The notes beneath the pieces were generated by a model. That model saw nothing but the letters and a program-made list of their open reading frames with translations. It was not told where the DNA came from and made no database searches. A DNA stretch of 13,830 nucleotides from JAWLBW01 sp041687475 (GTDB taxonomy: Bacteria > J088 > JAWLBW01). Position numbers and translations under genes: made by a program. Shown here in pieces: positions 6,172-13,048 of this stretch. The stretch is taken from positions 1-13,830 of the forward strand of contig JAWLBW010000105.1 in NCBI GenBank assembly GCA_041687475.1, in the 5' to 3' direction. Numbering within the stretch: the first letter of the stretch is position 1; each line of letters opens with the position of its first letter.

Positions 6172-7005
6172 GTGTTGAATTCCGACGACACCGCCTTTGT
6201 TCGTGAAGCCGTACGCTATCTGGAGCGTCCGTCGCTGGCCGTGCGGCTGGCCAATGTGGTTGGCCGCCCGGTCGAAGCCGTGACGGGTCTTTTGCCCAAG
6301 AGCGTACATGACATTGTGCACATGGCGCTGGAAAAGACCGTCGACACGGCGCTGCGCTCGATTCCGGCCGTGCGTTCGCCGTCGGTGAATCCCGAGTGGC
6401 GGCGCGCCGCCTCGGTGCTCGGCTGGCGTCACGTGGCGGCTACCACGGGCACCGGTATGGCGGGCGGCCTGCTCGGTTTGCCGGGGCTTGCCGTCGAATT
6501 GCCCATTACCACCGGCCTCATGTACCGCTCGATTGCCGTGGTGGCGCGCGAATGCGGCGAAGACCTGTCGCTGGCCCAGACCCGGCTCGAGTGCATGGCT
6601 GTGCTCAGCAAGGGCGGTCCGTCGAAGGACGACGACGCGATGGAAAGCACGTACTTCGCGACGCGAATTGCCATGAGCCGCATGGTGGGCGACGCCTCAC
6701 GCCATCTGGTTACGCTTTCAGCCCGCGAGCTTGCCGATGCGACCGTGCGGCTGAGCTCGCCGGCCCTGGTGCGGCTGATCTCGGCGGTGGCGTCACGTTT
6801 CAACATTACCGTGGGGCAGAAAGTGGTGGCGCAGGCGGTGCCGGTCATGGGGGCACTGGGCGGCGGCGCCGTGAACGCCGCTTTTACCGACCACTTCAAC
6901 CGCGTGGCCCGATATCACTTCGGCCTGCGCCGCCTCGAACGCATGAACGGGGAAGAAGCGGTTGCCGCGGTCTACGATCGTGCATTGGAACAATTGAACG
7001 GCTGA
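6172..7005 (+). CDS. EcsC family protein
   Basis: 277 aa from a GTG at 6172, chosen because a strong AAGGGGAGAAG ribosome site ends 3 bases before it; the open frame reaches back to 6034 but the extra residues would overlap the predicted promoter. The protein matches the EcsC family: an N-terminal helix pair, a glycine-rich hydrophobic stretch TGTGMAGGLLGLPGLAVELP that may contact membrane, a middle region ending LECMAVLSKGGPSKDD, and a C-terminal glycine-rich helix (VMGALGGGAVNAAFTDHFN) followed by FGLRRLERMNG. In Bacillus subtilis EcsC sits beside the EcsAB transporter, but its own function is not established; no transporter genes are adjacent here. It is divergent from the PQQ dehydrogenase and convergent with the operon ending at 7225. 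Confidence 0.88.
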   Translation: MLNSDDTAFVREAVRYLERPSLAVRLANVVGRPVEAVTGLLPKSVHDIVHMALEKTVDTALRSIPAVRSPSVNPEWRRAASVLGWRHVAATTGTGMAGGLLGLPGLAVELPITTGLMYRSIAVVARECGEDLSLAQTRLECMAVLSKGGPSKDDDAMESTYFATRIAMSRMVGDASRHLVTLSARELADATVRLSSPALVRLISAVASRFNITVGQKVVAQAVPVMGALGGGAVNAAFTDHFNRVARYHFGLRRLERMNGEEAVAAVYDRALEQLNG

Positions 7006-7138
7006 ATCGGGGGGCTGACGGTTGAAGCGGGGGCCCGCTGATGGAGAGAGCGTGAGATTGTGCGAAGGAGAGACCTTCGGATGGTCGATGCGCCATCAGG
7101 CCGATCGGCGATTCGCCCGGATAATCCGAATCACCCCC

Positions 7139-7246
7139 TCTCCCCATCTCCCCATCACCCCTTCGACGGCTGACGGCTACCCGTGCCGCCCTTCAACGGC
7201 CATCCGTGTCGCCCCATCTCCCCTTCAACGGCTATCCGTGCTGCCC
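7139..7246. repeat. 8-bp tandem repeat plus three diverged copies of an ACGGC-CCGTG unit
   Basis: In the convergent spacer after ecsC (7006-7224). TCTCCCCA twice, then TCACCCC, gives a period of 8 at 7139-7161. Next come three diverged copies of CTTCAACGGCTATCCGTG: about 7161-7190 (with an extra GACGGCT), 7191-7214 and 7223-7246. CCCATCTCCCCTTC is shared between the tandem part and the lead into the third copy. The third copy encodes the last residues and the TGA stop of the minus-strand gene ending at 7225. Small hairpins GCGGG-GG-CCCGC (7027-7038) and CGAAGG-AGAGA-CCTTCG (7063-7079) lie upstream; neither has a T-run. Confidence 0.75.
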
Positions 7247-8064
7247 GCCCGCCGTGCCGAACGTGCCACCTGGCTCAGCGGATACACCGGTTTTCGCAGG
7301 GCATGAATGAAGCCGCGCGGACGCAGGCCCCGACCGGCGCGAAAGGGCGAAAAGCGCAGGGCCTGCTGGTCGATCGGCACGGCTTCTTCCAGCACGATAC
7401 GCACGAGGGGTTGCCAGCCGGTCAGCGGTCGGCGGCTGAAGCGGGCGTCGACGTGAAAGACGGCCCGGCCGTCGCGCACGGCGTCGTCCAGATCGGCATA
7501 GCGTCGGTCGGGTAGCGGGCTTGCGTGGCGAATCGTCGGCATCTCGTCTGGTTCTTCCTTGCGATCGCCGGTATCGCCTCCGTCATAGCCCGGCCGCAGG
7601 CGCAGCCTGAGCACGCCGATACCCCTGGCGTCGAACGGCGACACCGCGTAGTAAAGATTATCGGCGAAGTCGTGGGCGTCGGTGGTCAGGGGGCCGATGG
7701 GCGTCGTCCACGGGCGCCAGATGGTCGCGAACAGGAGGTCCTGGTCGTCGTCGGCGGCCTGTTCGCTCACGACGGGGCCGCTGTTGCCGGGGCGGAAGCG
7801 CACGGCGAAGCCGAGCACGTCGGGCAGCTCGCTTTCCCGGCGCCACAGGGCCGCCGACAGCCTGACGAAGGCCGGCCCGCGCAGCCGTTCGGCCAGGGGC
7901 GCCAGTCTGGCTTCGCAATCGGCCGGTTCGACGCGGGCCCGGTAGCAGACGCCCTGGGGATGAAAGAAACGCGCCCCTCTCAAGTAACTGCCCACGGCGA
8001 ACATGGGCGCCATGAAGGAGCCCGCCGTCTCGCCCGCCCGTTCGCGAATCAACGCACGCAGCAT
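7225..8064 (-). CDS. Short catalase-superfamily heme protein
   Basis: 279 aa, fourth gene of the operon; its ATG shares a base with the SDR stop (TGATG), implying coupled translation. The same frame is open further upstream but that is the shadow of the SDR gene. The sequence follows the catalase-like fold: FFHPQGVCYRARVEP with His35 where catalases have the distal histidine; AFVRLSAALW...LGFAVRF (65-90), resembling the catalase VRFS...RGFAVKF segment; DLLFAT in place of DLVGNN, so the distal asparagine is not conserved; NLYYAVSPF; and a C-terminal LRFSPFRAGRGLRPRGFIHALRKPVY recalling the FNPWH..RPLG..NR.R..Y ending of catalase-related proteins, with R257-x3-Y261 as candidate proximal heme ligand. 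At this size it resembles minimal catalase-related peroxidases or hydroperoxide-metabolising enzymes rather than a true catalase. The reaction is unknown. Confidence 0.72.
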   Translation of the reverse strand: MLRALIRERAGETAGSFMAPMFAVGSYLRGARFFHPQGVCYRARVEPADCEARLAPLAERLRGPAFVRLSAALWRRESELPDVLGFAVRFRPGNSGPVVSEQAADDDQDLLFATIWRPWTTPIGPLTTDAHDFADNLYYAVSPFDARGIGVLRLRLRPGYDGGDTGDRKEEPDEMPTIRHASPLPDRRYADLDDAVRDGRAVFHVDARFSRRPLTGWQPLVRIVLEEAVPIDQQALRFSPFRAGRGLRPRGFIHALRKPVYPLSQVARSARRAGSTDSR

Positions 8065-9086
8065 CAGTGCACCCGTTTCGATTCGCGGCGCACGTGGCTG
8101 TCGACCTCGCGGTTGCGCTCGGCCGCGCGTTGCGAGAGGCGGGCCAGCCGCGAGCGCAGGAGGGGCGAGCCGCTGTTCCACCCCGACGTGCGGCGCTGCT
8201 CCGAAGGCGCCGCCGGCAGGGCGCGGGCCACCAGGCGCCGAAAGGCGCTGACCGTGTTCGGAAAGGCCGCGTCGCCCACTTCGGCGATACGGGCCTGAAA
8301 GCCGGGCACCACGTGCGCCTTGCCCCGGGCGCTCCGGCGCACTATCATGTGGGCGGCCCGCTCGGCATCCATCGACAGCAGGGGCAGCGAATCGCCCAGC
8401 AGAAACCAACCGAACTCCTTGTCGGTCTGCCCCTTTACCACCACGTTGAACGGCGACCCGGTACGCATGGTCAGCGGATAGACGCCGGTTACCTTGATGC
8501 CGTCGACCGACAGCTCGGCGTGCAGCACATCGGTGAGCCCGGCCAGCGCGAATTTGCCGGCCACATAGGGCGCCATGTGCGGCACGGCAACCCGGCCGCC
8601 CACCGAGCTGATGTTGATGATGTGCCCGCCGCCCTGATCGCGCATGAGCGGCGCCACCGCGCGAATCAGCCTGAGCGGTCCCCAGAAATAGGTGCCCATG
8701 GCTTCGGCGAAATCGCGCTCGGTCATCTGTGCGAAAGGGCCGACCTGTATGACGCCCGCGTTGTTGACGAGCACGTCGATGCGCCCGAAGCGCTCGCGAA
8801 TCCGGGCGATGGTTCGGGTGAGGTCTTTTCGCGAGCGAACATCGCAGCGAATGGGCAGTACGTCGGCGCCCCGCAGGCCGGCATCGTTCGCCACTCCCGC
8901 GATATCGCGTTCGTTGCGCGACAGCAGGGCCAGCCGTGCGCCGCAGCGGGCGAAATCGCGGGCGAGCAGCAGACCGAGGCCCCGCGACGCCCCCGTGATG
9001 ACCACGGTCTTGCCCCGGTACTCGGCAGGGCCGCGGCCCAGCGACCATTTTTCACGCACGCGGGCGAACCGATCAGTGAACGACAT
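8064..9086 (-). CDS. SDR family NAD(P)-dependent oxidoreductase
   Basis: Classical short-chain dehydrogenase/reductase, 340 aa from the ATG at 9086 (a TTG directly before it also stays in frame). The cofactor motif TGASRGLG is at 31-38, LLSRN with Arg57 after the second strand suggests NADP(H), NNAG is at 108-111, and the catalytic set is Ser160/161, Tyr174 and Lys178 (YVAGK). The C-terminal part from about 230 is longer than in the core family and ends in a very basic tail; it may be membrane- or partner-associated. The start lies 14 bp inside the 3' end of the alcohol dehydrogenase gene, and the stop overlaps the next start. The substrate is unknown; carbonyl reduction of an aldehyde, ketone or lipid-derived carbonyl is plausible from context. 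Confidence 0.93.
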   Translation of the reverse strand: MSFTDRFARVREKWSLGRGPAEYRGKTVVITGASRGLGLLLARDFARCGARLALLSRNERDIAGVANDAGLRGADVLPIRCDVRSRKDLTRTIARIRERFGRIDVLVNNAGVIQVGPFAQMTERDFAEAMGTYFWGPLRLIRAVAPLMRDQGGGHIINISSVGGRVAVPHMAPYVAGKFALAGLTDVLHAELSVDGIKVTGVYPLTMRTGSPFNVVVKGQTDKEFGWFLLGDSLPLLSMDAERAAHMIVRRSARGKAHVVPGFQARIAEVGDAAFPNTVSAFRRLVARALPAAPSEQRRTSGWNSGSPLLRSRLARLSQRAAERNREVDSHVRRESKRVH

Positions 9087-10248
9087 CAATCTTCACCTTC
9101 ATGCACTCGTCTTCGTGTCCGCCGAACATGACGTACGAGTCGGGCACGTCTTCGAGGCGCACGCGATGGGTGATCACGAACGACGGGTCGATATCGCCCT
9201 TGACGATGCGGTCGAGCAGCGGACGCATGTATTTGTGCATGTGGGTCTGGCCCATGCGCATCGTCAGGCCCTTGGCGAAGGCCACGCCGATGGGAAACTT
9301 GTCGACGAAGCCGCCGTATACGCCGGGTATGCTGACCGTGCCCCCCTTCCGGCAGGCGTGAATGGCTTGGCGAAGTACGTGGGCCCGTCCGGTTTCGAGT
9401 TTCACGGCGGTCTTGGCCCGGTCGTACAGCGCGTCGATGCTTAACCCGTGGGCTTCGAGACCCACGGCGTCGATGCAGGCGTCGGGGCCTCTTCCGCCCG
9501 TCATTTCCTTGAGGGCTTCAAAGACGTCGACCTGGCTGTAGTCGATGGTTTCGGCGCCGCCCTGCTCGGCCGCTGCGCGCAGGCGGTAAGGAATGTCGTC
9601 GATGGCAATGACCCGTTCGGCCCCCTGCAGGTAGGCGCTTTTGATGGTGAAAAGGCCGACCGGCCCGCATCCCCACACGGCCACGGTATCGCCCCGTTTG
9701 ACGTCGGCGTTTTCGGCGGCCTGCCACCCGGTAGGGAAGATGTCGGACAGAAAGAGCACCTTTTCGTCGGGTACGCCGTCGGGAATTTTCAGGGCGCCGA
9801 CATCGGCGAAGGGAACCCGCACGTACTCGGCCTGGCCGCCGGCGTAGCCGCCGAACATATGGGTGTAACCGTACAGGGCCGACGGCGAGTATCCGTAGGC
9901 GATTTCGGCCAGGTTGGCGTTGGGGTTCGAGTTGTCGCAGAGCGACCACATATCGTTTTTGCAGAAATAGCAGTTGCCGCAGGAAATGGTGAAGGGAATG
10001 ACCACGCGCTCGCCCACCTTGAGGTTCTTCACGCCCTTGCCCAGCTCGACGATTTCGCCCATGAATTCATGGCCGAGAATATCGCCCTTGCGCATGGTGG
10101 GCATGACGCCGTCGTACAGGTGCATGTCGGAGCCGCAGATGGCCGACGAGGTAACGCGCACGATGGCGTCGCGATCGTTGAGAATCTGCGGGTCGGGAAC
10201 GTTCATGGTGCGCACGTCGTGCTTGCCGAACCAGCATACGGCCTTCAT
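9073..10248 (-). CDS. Zinc-dependent alcohol dehydrogenase, formaldehyde-dehydrogenase-like
   Basis: Medium-chain dehydrogenase, 391 aa. Catalytic zinc ligands C38 (ICGSD) and H60-E61 (GHEFMGE); structural zinc cysteines C90, C93, C96 and C104 (SCGNCYFCKNDMWSLC). The nucleotide fold has WGCGPVGL, followed by VIAIDD, whose acidic residue favours NAD(H). The insertion after the structural zinc (NPNANLAEIAYGYSPSALYGYTHMFGGYAGGQAEYVRVP) and the segment VGLEAHG are characteristic of the glutathione-independent formaldehyde/threonine-dehydrogenase-like group, commonly annotated FdhA-like, but substrate cannot be assigned from sequence. Its start overlaps the SRPBCC stop by four bases (ATGA); AAGGAGG precedes it. 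It overlaps the SDR start at its 3' end by 14 bp. Confidence 0.94.
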   Translation of the reverse strand: MKAVCWFGKHDVRTMNVPDPQILNDRDAIVRVTSSAICGSDMHLYDGVMPTMRKGDILGHEFMGEIVELGKGVKNLKVGERVVIPFTISCGNCYFCKNDMWSLCDNSNPNANLAEIAYGYSPSALYGYTHMFGGYAGGQAEYVRVPFADVGALKIPDGVPDEKVLFLSDIFPTGWQAAENADVKRGDTVAVWGCGPVGLFTIKSAYLQGAERVIAIDDIPYRLRAAAEQGGAETIDYSQVDVFEALKEMTGGRGPDACIDAVGLEAHGLSIDALYDRAKTAVKLETGRAHVLRQAIHACRKGGTVSIPGVYGGFVDKFPIGVAFAKGLTMRMGQTHMHKYMRPLLDRIVKGDIDPSFVITHRVRLEDVPDSYVMFGGHEDECMKVKIDVVH

Positions 10249-11045
10249 GCTGCCTCCTTGCGTGAAATTTCGGTTGCCTGGGGAAGCACGCCCGTCGGCT
10301 GCCCCTCTGTGGTTGGAACTTCACCCGCCTCCATGCGCGCCTTGAAGCGCCGCAGGGCTTCGCGAATGTGCTGTGACGGATCGGCGCCGCTGACGCGTCC
10401 CAACAGCATCGACAGACGCCCGCCGGTCATGGTGTAGGCCAGCTGAAAGGTCATCTCTGTGCCGCGGCCGCCGGGGGCCGGCTCGAAGTAAACGAACCCT
10501 TCCTGGGGCACGTCGCCGCCGGGCAGCGATTTCCACGCGATGAGCTTTTCACGCTTGTTGAACTCGACCTCGGTTTCCCATTCGAGACGACGGTTGCCGG
10601 GGCCTTCGGCAATCCACCGCGCGCGGGTGGCCGATAGTTGCGCGACCGACACGATGTTGTGCATGAAGGTCGGCAGGTTTTCGAGCTTGCTCCACTCGCG
10701 GAAGAGTTTGTCGGCCGGGCAGTTGATGGTCACCACATGTTCGACGACGATGGCGTTCGGCATGCGTTCGGCAAGGGGCGAATCGCTCGAAGGTGTCTGC
10801 ACGCCCAGTTTCCGATACAGCCGCGAACGACCGCTCACGGCCCGGGCAATGGCCGACGCACCCAGAAAGGCCATGGGAAGCCCGCTCACGGGCGAGCGCA
10901 GTGCGCGTCCGATTCCCATGAGGAGAACCGCGGCGCCCCCGAAGCCCGTGGTCAGACGTTCCTGCCTGGTGATGTTGTTTGCATCGAGGTGAAACTGATG
11001 TGCGTGCAGCGTGGCAGCCGTGCCCGCCTGTTGGGTTTGCGGCAT
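10245..11045 (-). CDS. DUF2892 membrane segment fused to SRPBCC (polyketide cyclase/dehydrase-like) domain
   Basis: First gene of the operon, 266 aa from the ATG at 11045. An in-frame ATG at 11057 exists, but the GAGGAG just after it is a good ribosome site for 11045 and nothing good precedes 11057. Residues about 25-82 match the YgaP/DUF2892-type two-helix membrane module (NITRQERLTTGFGGAAVLL, then a second hydrophobic helix 52-70, ending SRLYRKLGV). From about 98 to 235 is an SRPBCC/START-like ligand-binding domain (VEHVVTINCPADKLFREWSKLENLPTFM, WETEVEF, GFVYFEPAPGGRGTEMTFQL). A polar tail of about 25 residues closes it. The family is often found beside zinc alcohol dehydrogenases, as here, but its role is not established; binding of a hydrophobic ligand at the membrane is inferred. 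Confidence 0.87.
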   Translation of the reverse strand: MPQTQQAGTAATLHAHQFHLDANNITRQERLTTGFGGAAVLLMGIGRALRSPVSGLPMAFLGASAIARAVSGRSRLYRKLGVQTPSSDSPLAERMPNAIVVEHVVTINCPADKLFREWSKLENLPTFMHNIVSVAQLSATRARWIAEGPGNRRLEWETEVEFNKREKLIAWKSLPGGDVPQEGFVYFEPAPGGRGTEMTFQLAYTMTGGRLSMLLGRVSGADPSQHIREALRRFKARMEAGEVPTTEGQPTGVLPQATEISRKEAA

Positions 11046-11147
11046 GACTCTCCTCATGTCTTGGATGGGGTTTACCTTTCAACATGAGGGCGAAGAATCC
11101 ATGGTGGAAGGACGAAGGGCTGCTTACTGTGCGCAATCGGGGGATAC

Positions 11148-11166
11148 TCCGCGCCTGCGGCGCGGA
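11148..11166. repeat. 8-bp stem hairpin with TGC triloop
   Basis: TCCGCGCC-TGC-GGCGCGGA, about 100 bp upstream of the SRPBCC gene. A smaller GCC-TCC-GGC follows at 11191-11199. In style it resembles the long and short hairpins of the 4.3-kb array. No T-run, so not an evident terminator. Confidence 0.6.
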
Positions 11167-11236
11167 ATGATCGATGACCATCGAAGATCTGCCTCCGGCG
11201 GAATGGCCAATGGTCAAGGCGTGCAGCACGGCCACA

Positions 11237-11487
11237 CGAGCACCGGAGGTGCGAGCCACCACATACCCGACGCCACGTGTCATTCCGCCCGGAGCGAAGC
11301 GCAGGGCGGAATCTGTGCCTGGTGACCGGTCAGATACCGGATAGCCTGGAGACCGTACCAGCAACCGACAAGGAGCAACCGGCAAACCTCGTGCGGACCG
11401 TGCAACCCGTAGCCCTGTCCTGATTCCGCCGTCCGCCGTCCAGAGCCTGCCCTGAGTGCAACGAATGGGTCCGCCGTCCCCCGTGCA
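11237..11487. repeat. Dispersed ~250-bp repeat, copy 1
   Basis: Aligns along its whole length with 11764-12031, same orientation. Shared parts in order: GCACC-GGA-GGTGC hairpin (11240-11252); an ATTCCGCCC...GGGCGGAAT stem starting at 11282; CCGGT-CAGAT-ACCGG (11326-11340); a heptamer array CCAGCAA, CCGACAA, GGAGCAA, CCGGCAA (11358-11385); GACCGTGCAACCCGTAGCC; a GCCGTCC pair (11428-11441); and GAGCCTGCCCTGAG. The 11-mer CGTGCAGCACG lies just upstream (11220-11230) and also occurs at 1535-1545. No coding capacity is evident. Confidence 0.85.
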
Positions 11488-11539
11488 TCATTGATTCGAT
11501 TATCACGCCATTTCACTCACAAAACCACACGACAGGGCC

Positions 11540-11602
11540 TGTCAAACGGTTTGACAAAAAATCTTCCGGCGACCGGAAGGAAAAGTGTCAATTGGTTTGA
11601 CG
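11540..11602. promoter_or_regulatory. Pair of 17-bp dyad sites flanking a 7-bp stem hairpin
   Basis: A perfect dyad TGTCAAAC-G-GTTTGACA (11540-11556) and a degenerate copy TGTCAATTGGTTTGACG (11586-11602), 46 bp centre to centre, with CTTCCGG-CGA-CCGGAAG (11563-11579) between. The sites look like operator half-site pairs, and TTGACA within the first could be a -35 box, but no gene starts nearby; the closest is the operon start about 500 bp to the left. The first site is flanked by an A-run on the + strand, so it is not a terminator in either direction. Confidence 0.4.
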
Positions 11603-11763
11603 AGGGCTTTTTCGGTGTTTCGGGCCGGTTTGGGGCTGTTTCCCGTGGAATTCCTGTAGAGGGGCTACACCCTTCGCCAAGCTTCCTTCAGGGCAGGCTC
11701 CGGCGCAGGGGCCCTACTTGCGACCGAGGGGGTTGCGCTTTCCCTCCCTCGGATTAAATGATT
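11603..11763. other. Gene-free spacer between the two dispersed repeat copies
   Basis: No credible ORF. It holds a TGTAG-AGGGG-CTACA hairpin (11655-11669), a reverse-oriented relative of the repeat's GAGCCTGCCCTGA motif (around 11685-11700), and CCGAGGG...CCCTCGG (11724-11752, 15-base loop). These look like further fragments of the same intergenic repeat material. Confidence 0.5.
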
Positions 11764-12031
11764 CGAGCACCGAAGGTGCGAGCCCACCTGAATTCCTTGC
11801 ACACCGTCATTCCGCCCGAAGCGAAGCGCAGGGCGGAATCTGTGCCCGGTGACCGGTCAGATACCGGATAGCCAGGAAACCGCACCGACAACCGACAACC
11901 GACAACCGACAACCAGCAACCAGCAACCCCCGGTCCGACCGTGCAACCCGTAGCCCTGTCCTTATTTTGCCGACGTCCGACGTCCAGAGCCTGCACTGAG
12001 CGAAGCGAATGTGTCAGATGACCGCCGTGCA
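11764..12031. repeat. Dispersed ~250-bp repeat, copy 2
   Basis: Second copy of the element at 11237-11487, about 268 bp. The hairpin is GCACC-GAA-GGTGC (11767-11779). The heptamer array is longer, with CCGACAA four times and then CCAGCAA twice (11885-11926), against four mixed units in copy 1. The later pair is GACGTCC twice (11972-11985), where copy 1 has GCCGTCC twice: both units changed together. It ends 14 bp from the radical SAM stop codon, so it lies directly downstream of that gene. Confidence 0.87.
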
Positions 12032-12044
12032 CCCGTGCAACCCG

Positions 12045-12920
12045 TCAAAGCCCCCGCATCCACTCGGGGCGCCACATCTCGGGCCGCTCGCGACCGTTAT
12101 TCAACACCTGCAGCAGGGCTTCGCGGTCGCGGCTCAACACGCCTTTGAGCGGAAGGTGGTTCGAGGCGTGATTGCTGCGGAACTCGGTGTGGGGTACGTC
12201 GATGTTCCGCACCAGCAGCGCCGTTTCGTCGAGAACCTCGGGCACCGAGAGCTCCTCGAATGGTTCCCCGTAACGGCCGTAGAACTCTTCGGCGATCTGG
12301 GGAACGACGGTGAGCGTGAGCGCGCTGGCAAAGGCGGGGCGCATCTCGGAAATGAGCGAGGCGGTGTTTTCGATGTGCTGGAAGGAGTATTTCTTTCCAC
12401 CCAGGCCCAGAATGACGGTGACCGAGAGGTCCATGCCCGCTTCGTGGGCCTTCTTCGTGCCGACGAGCATGTCTTCGCGCGTTGCGCCCTTGTTGATGAT
12501 CTGCAGGAGATGGGGATCTCCGCTTTCCACCCCGTAGTAAAGCATGTTCAGGCCGGCTTCGCGCAGCGTTCGCAGTTCCTCGACGCTCTTTCGTAGCAGG
12601 TTGCGCGGCATGGCGTACGAGGTCACGCGCTCGAGATGGGGAAAGCGTTCGCGCAGTCGCTCGAGAATGGGCAGCAGTCGGTCGGTGGGAATGACCAGGG
12701 CGTCGCCGTCGGCGAGAAAGACCTTGCGTGCCCCCGGCACCAGCTCGGCGGCCCGGTCGATGTCGGCGAACACGGCCTCGAGCTGACGGATGGTAAAGCG
12801 CTTCGTGCGGTACATCGCGCAGAAGCTGCATTTATTGTGCGAGCAACCCAGCGTGGCCTGAATGATAACCGAACGCCCCTCGCTGGGCGGGCGGAAGAGC
12901 GGCATGTGGTAATCGAGCAT
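12045..12920 (-). CDS. Radical SAM protein
   Basis: Iron-sulfur/SAM enzyme, 291 aa. The cluster motif is at C26-x4-C31-x2-C34 (LGCSHNKCSFCAMY), one residue longer in the first spacing than the common CX3CX2C; relatives with TLGC.HN.C.FC.MY share this form. Downstream are FLADGDALVIP (the strand-2 region), VTSYAMPRNLL, a GVESG motif for SAM binding, and VTVILGLGG. It lacks obvious B12-binding or SPASM-type extra domains. The substrate and reaction are unknown. The ATG at 12920 has a TAAGG ribosome site, and TAAAAT (12933-12928) could be a -10 box, although no good -35 was found. It appears monocistronic; its 3' end runs into the dispersed repeat. Confidence 0.92.
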   Translation of the reverse strand: MLDYHMPLFRPPSEGRSVIIQATLGCSHNKCSFCAMYRTKRFTIRQLEAVFADIDRAAELVPGARKVFLADGDALVIPTDRLLPILERLRERFPHLERVTSYAMPRNLLRKSVEELRTLREAGLNMLYYGVESGDPHLLQIINKGATREDMLVGTKKAHEAGMDLSVTVILGLGGKKYSFQHIENTASLISEMRPAFASALTLTVVPQIAEEFYGRYGEPFEELSVPEVLDETALLVRNIDVPHTEFRSNHASNHLPLKGVLSRDREALLQVLNNGRERPEMWRPEWMRGL

Positions 12921-13000
12921 GCCTTACATTTTAGCCGGTCTGAAGGGAGAGTTCAGGTACGGACGTGGCAGAAAGGCGGACGGCGGGGGGAAGCGTGATT

Positions 13001-13028
13001 AAGGATTAAGGATAGAGGATTAAGGATT
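13001..13028. repeat. Heptamer tandem repeat (AAGGATT)4
   Basis: AAGGATT, AAGGATA, GAGGATT, AAGGATT: four units of 7 bp, preceded by a partial unit. It lies between the radical SAM start and the lipoprotein stop (13049). Confidence 0.88.
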
Positions 13029-13048
13029 CCGTCCGCCCGCCCACCCCG

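Noticed and set aside
5980..6432. N-terminal extension of the PQQ dehydrogenase frame
   Set aside because: The ATG at 5979 gives a clean lipoprotein signal; the extension would overlap the EcsC gene and reads as its antisense.
8065..9048. Upstream extension of the catalase-like frame
   Set aside because: It is an Arg-rich shadow of the SDR gene on the same strand; the ATG at 8064 overlapping the SDR stop gives the correct catalase-like N-terminus.
8067..10437. Long plus-strand frames (354 and 329 aa) opposite the SDR and alcohol dehydrogenase genes
   Set aside because: Both mirror well-defined dehydrogenases with intact motifs on the other strand and have no recognisable domain.
11540..11556. 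The perfect dyad as an intrinsic terminator
   Set aside because: The adjoining run is A on the + strand after the stem and T before the stem on the minus strand, the wrong arrangement for termination either way.
11885..11926. CRISPR-like array
   Set aside because: The units are 7 bp and directly adjacent, without unique spacers; no cas genes are present.
11011..12032. Small ORFs of 78-104 aa in the island between the operon and the radical SAM gene
   Set aside because: They run through dispersed repeats and hairpins, lack ribosome sites and have no domain-like sequence; the two repeat copies do not preserve a shared frame.
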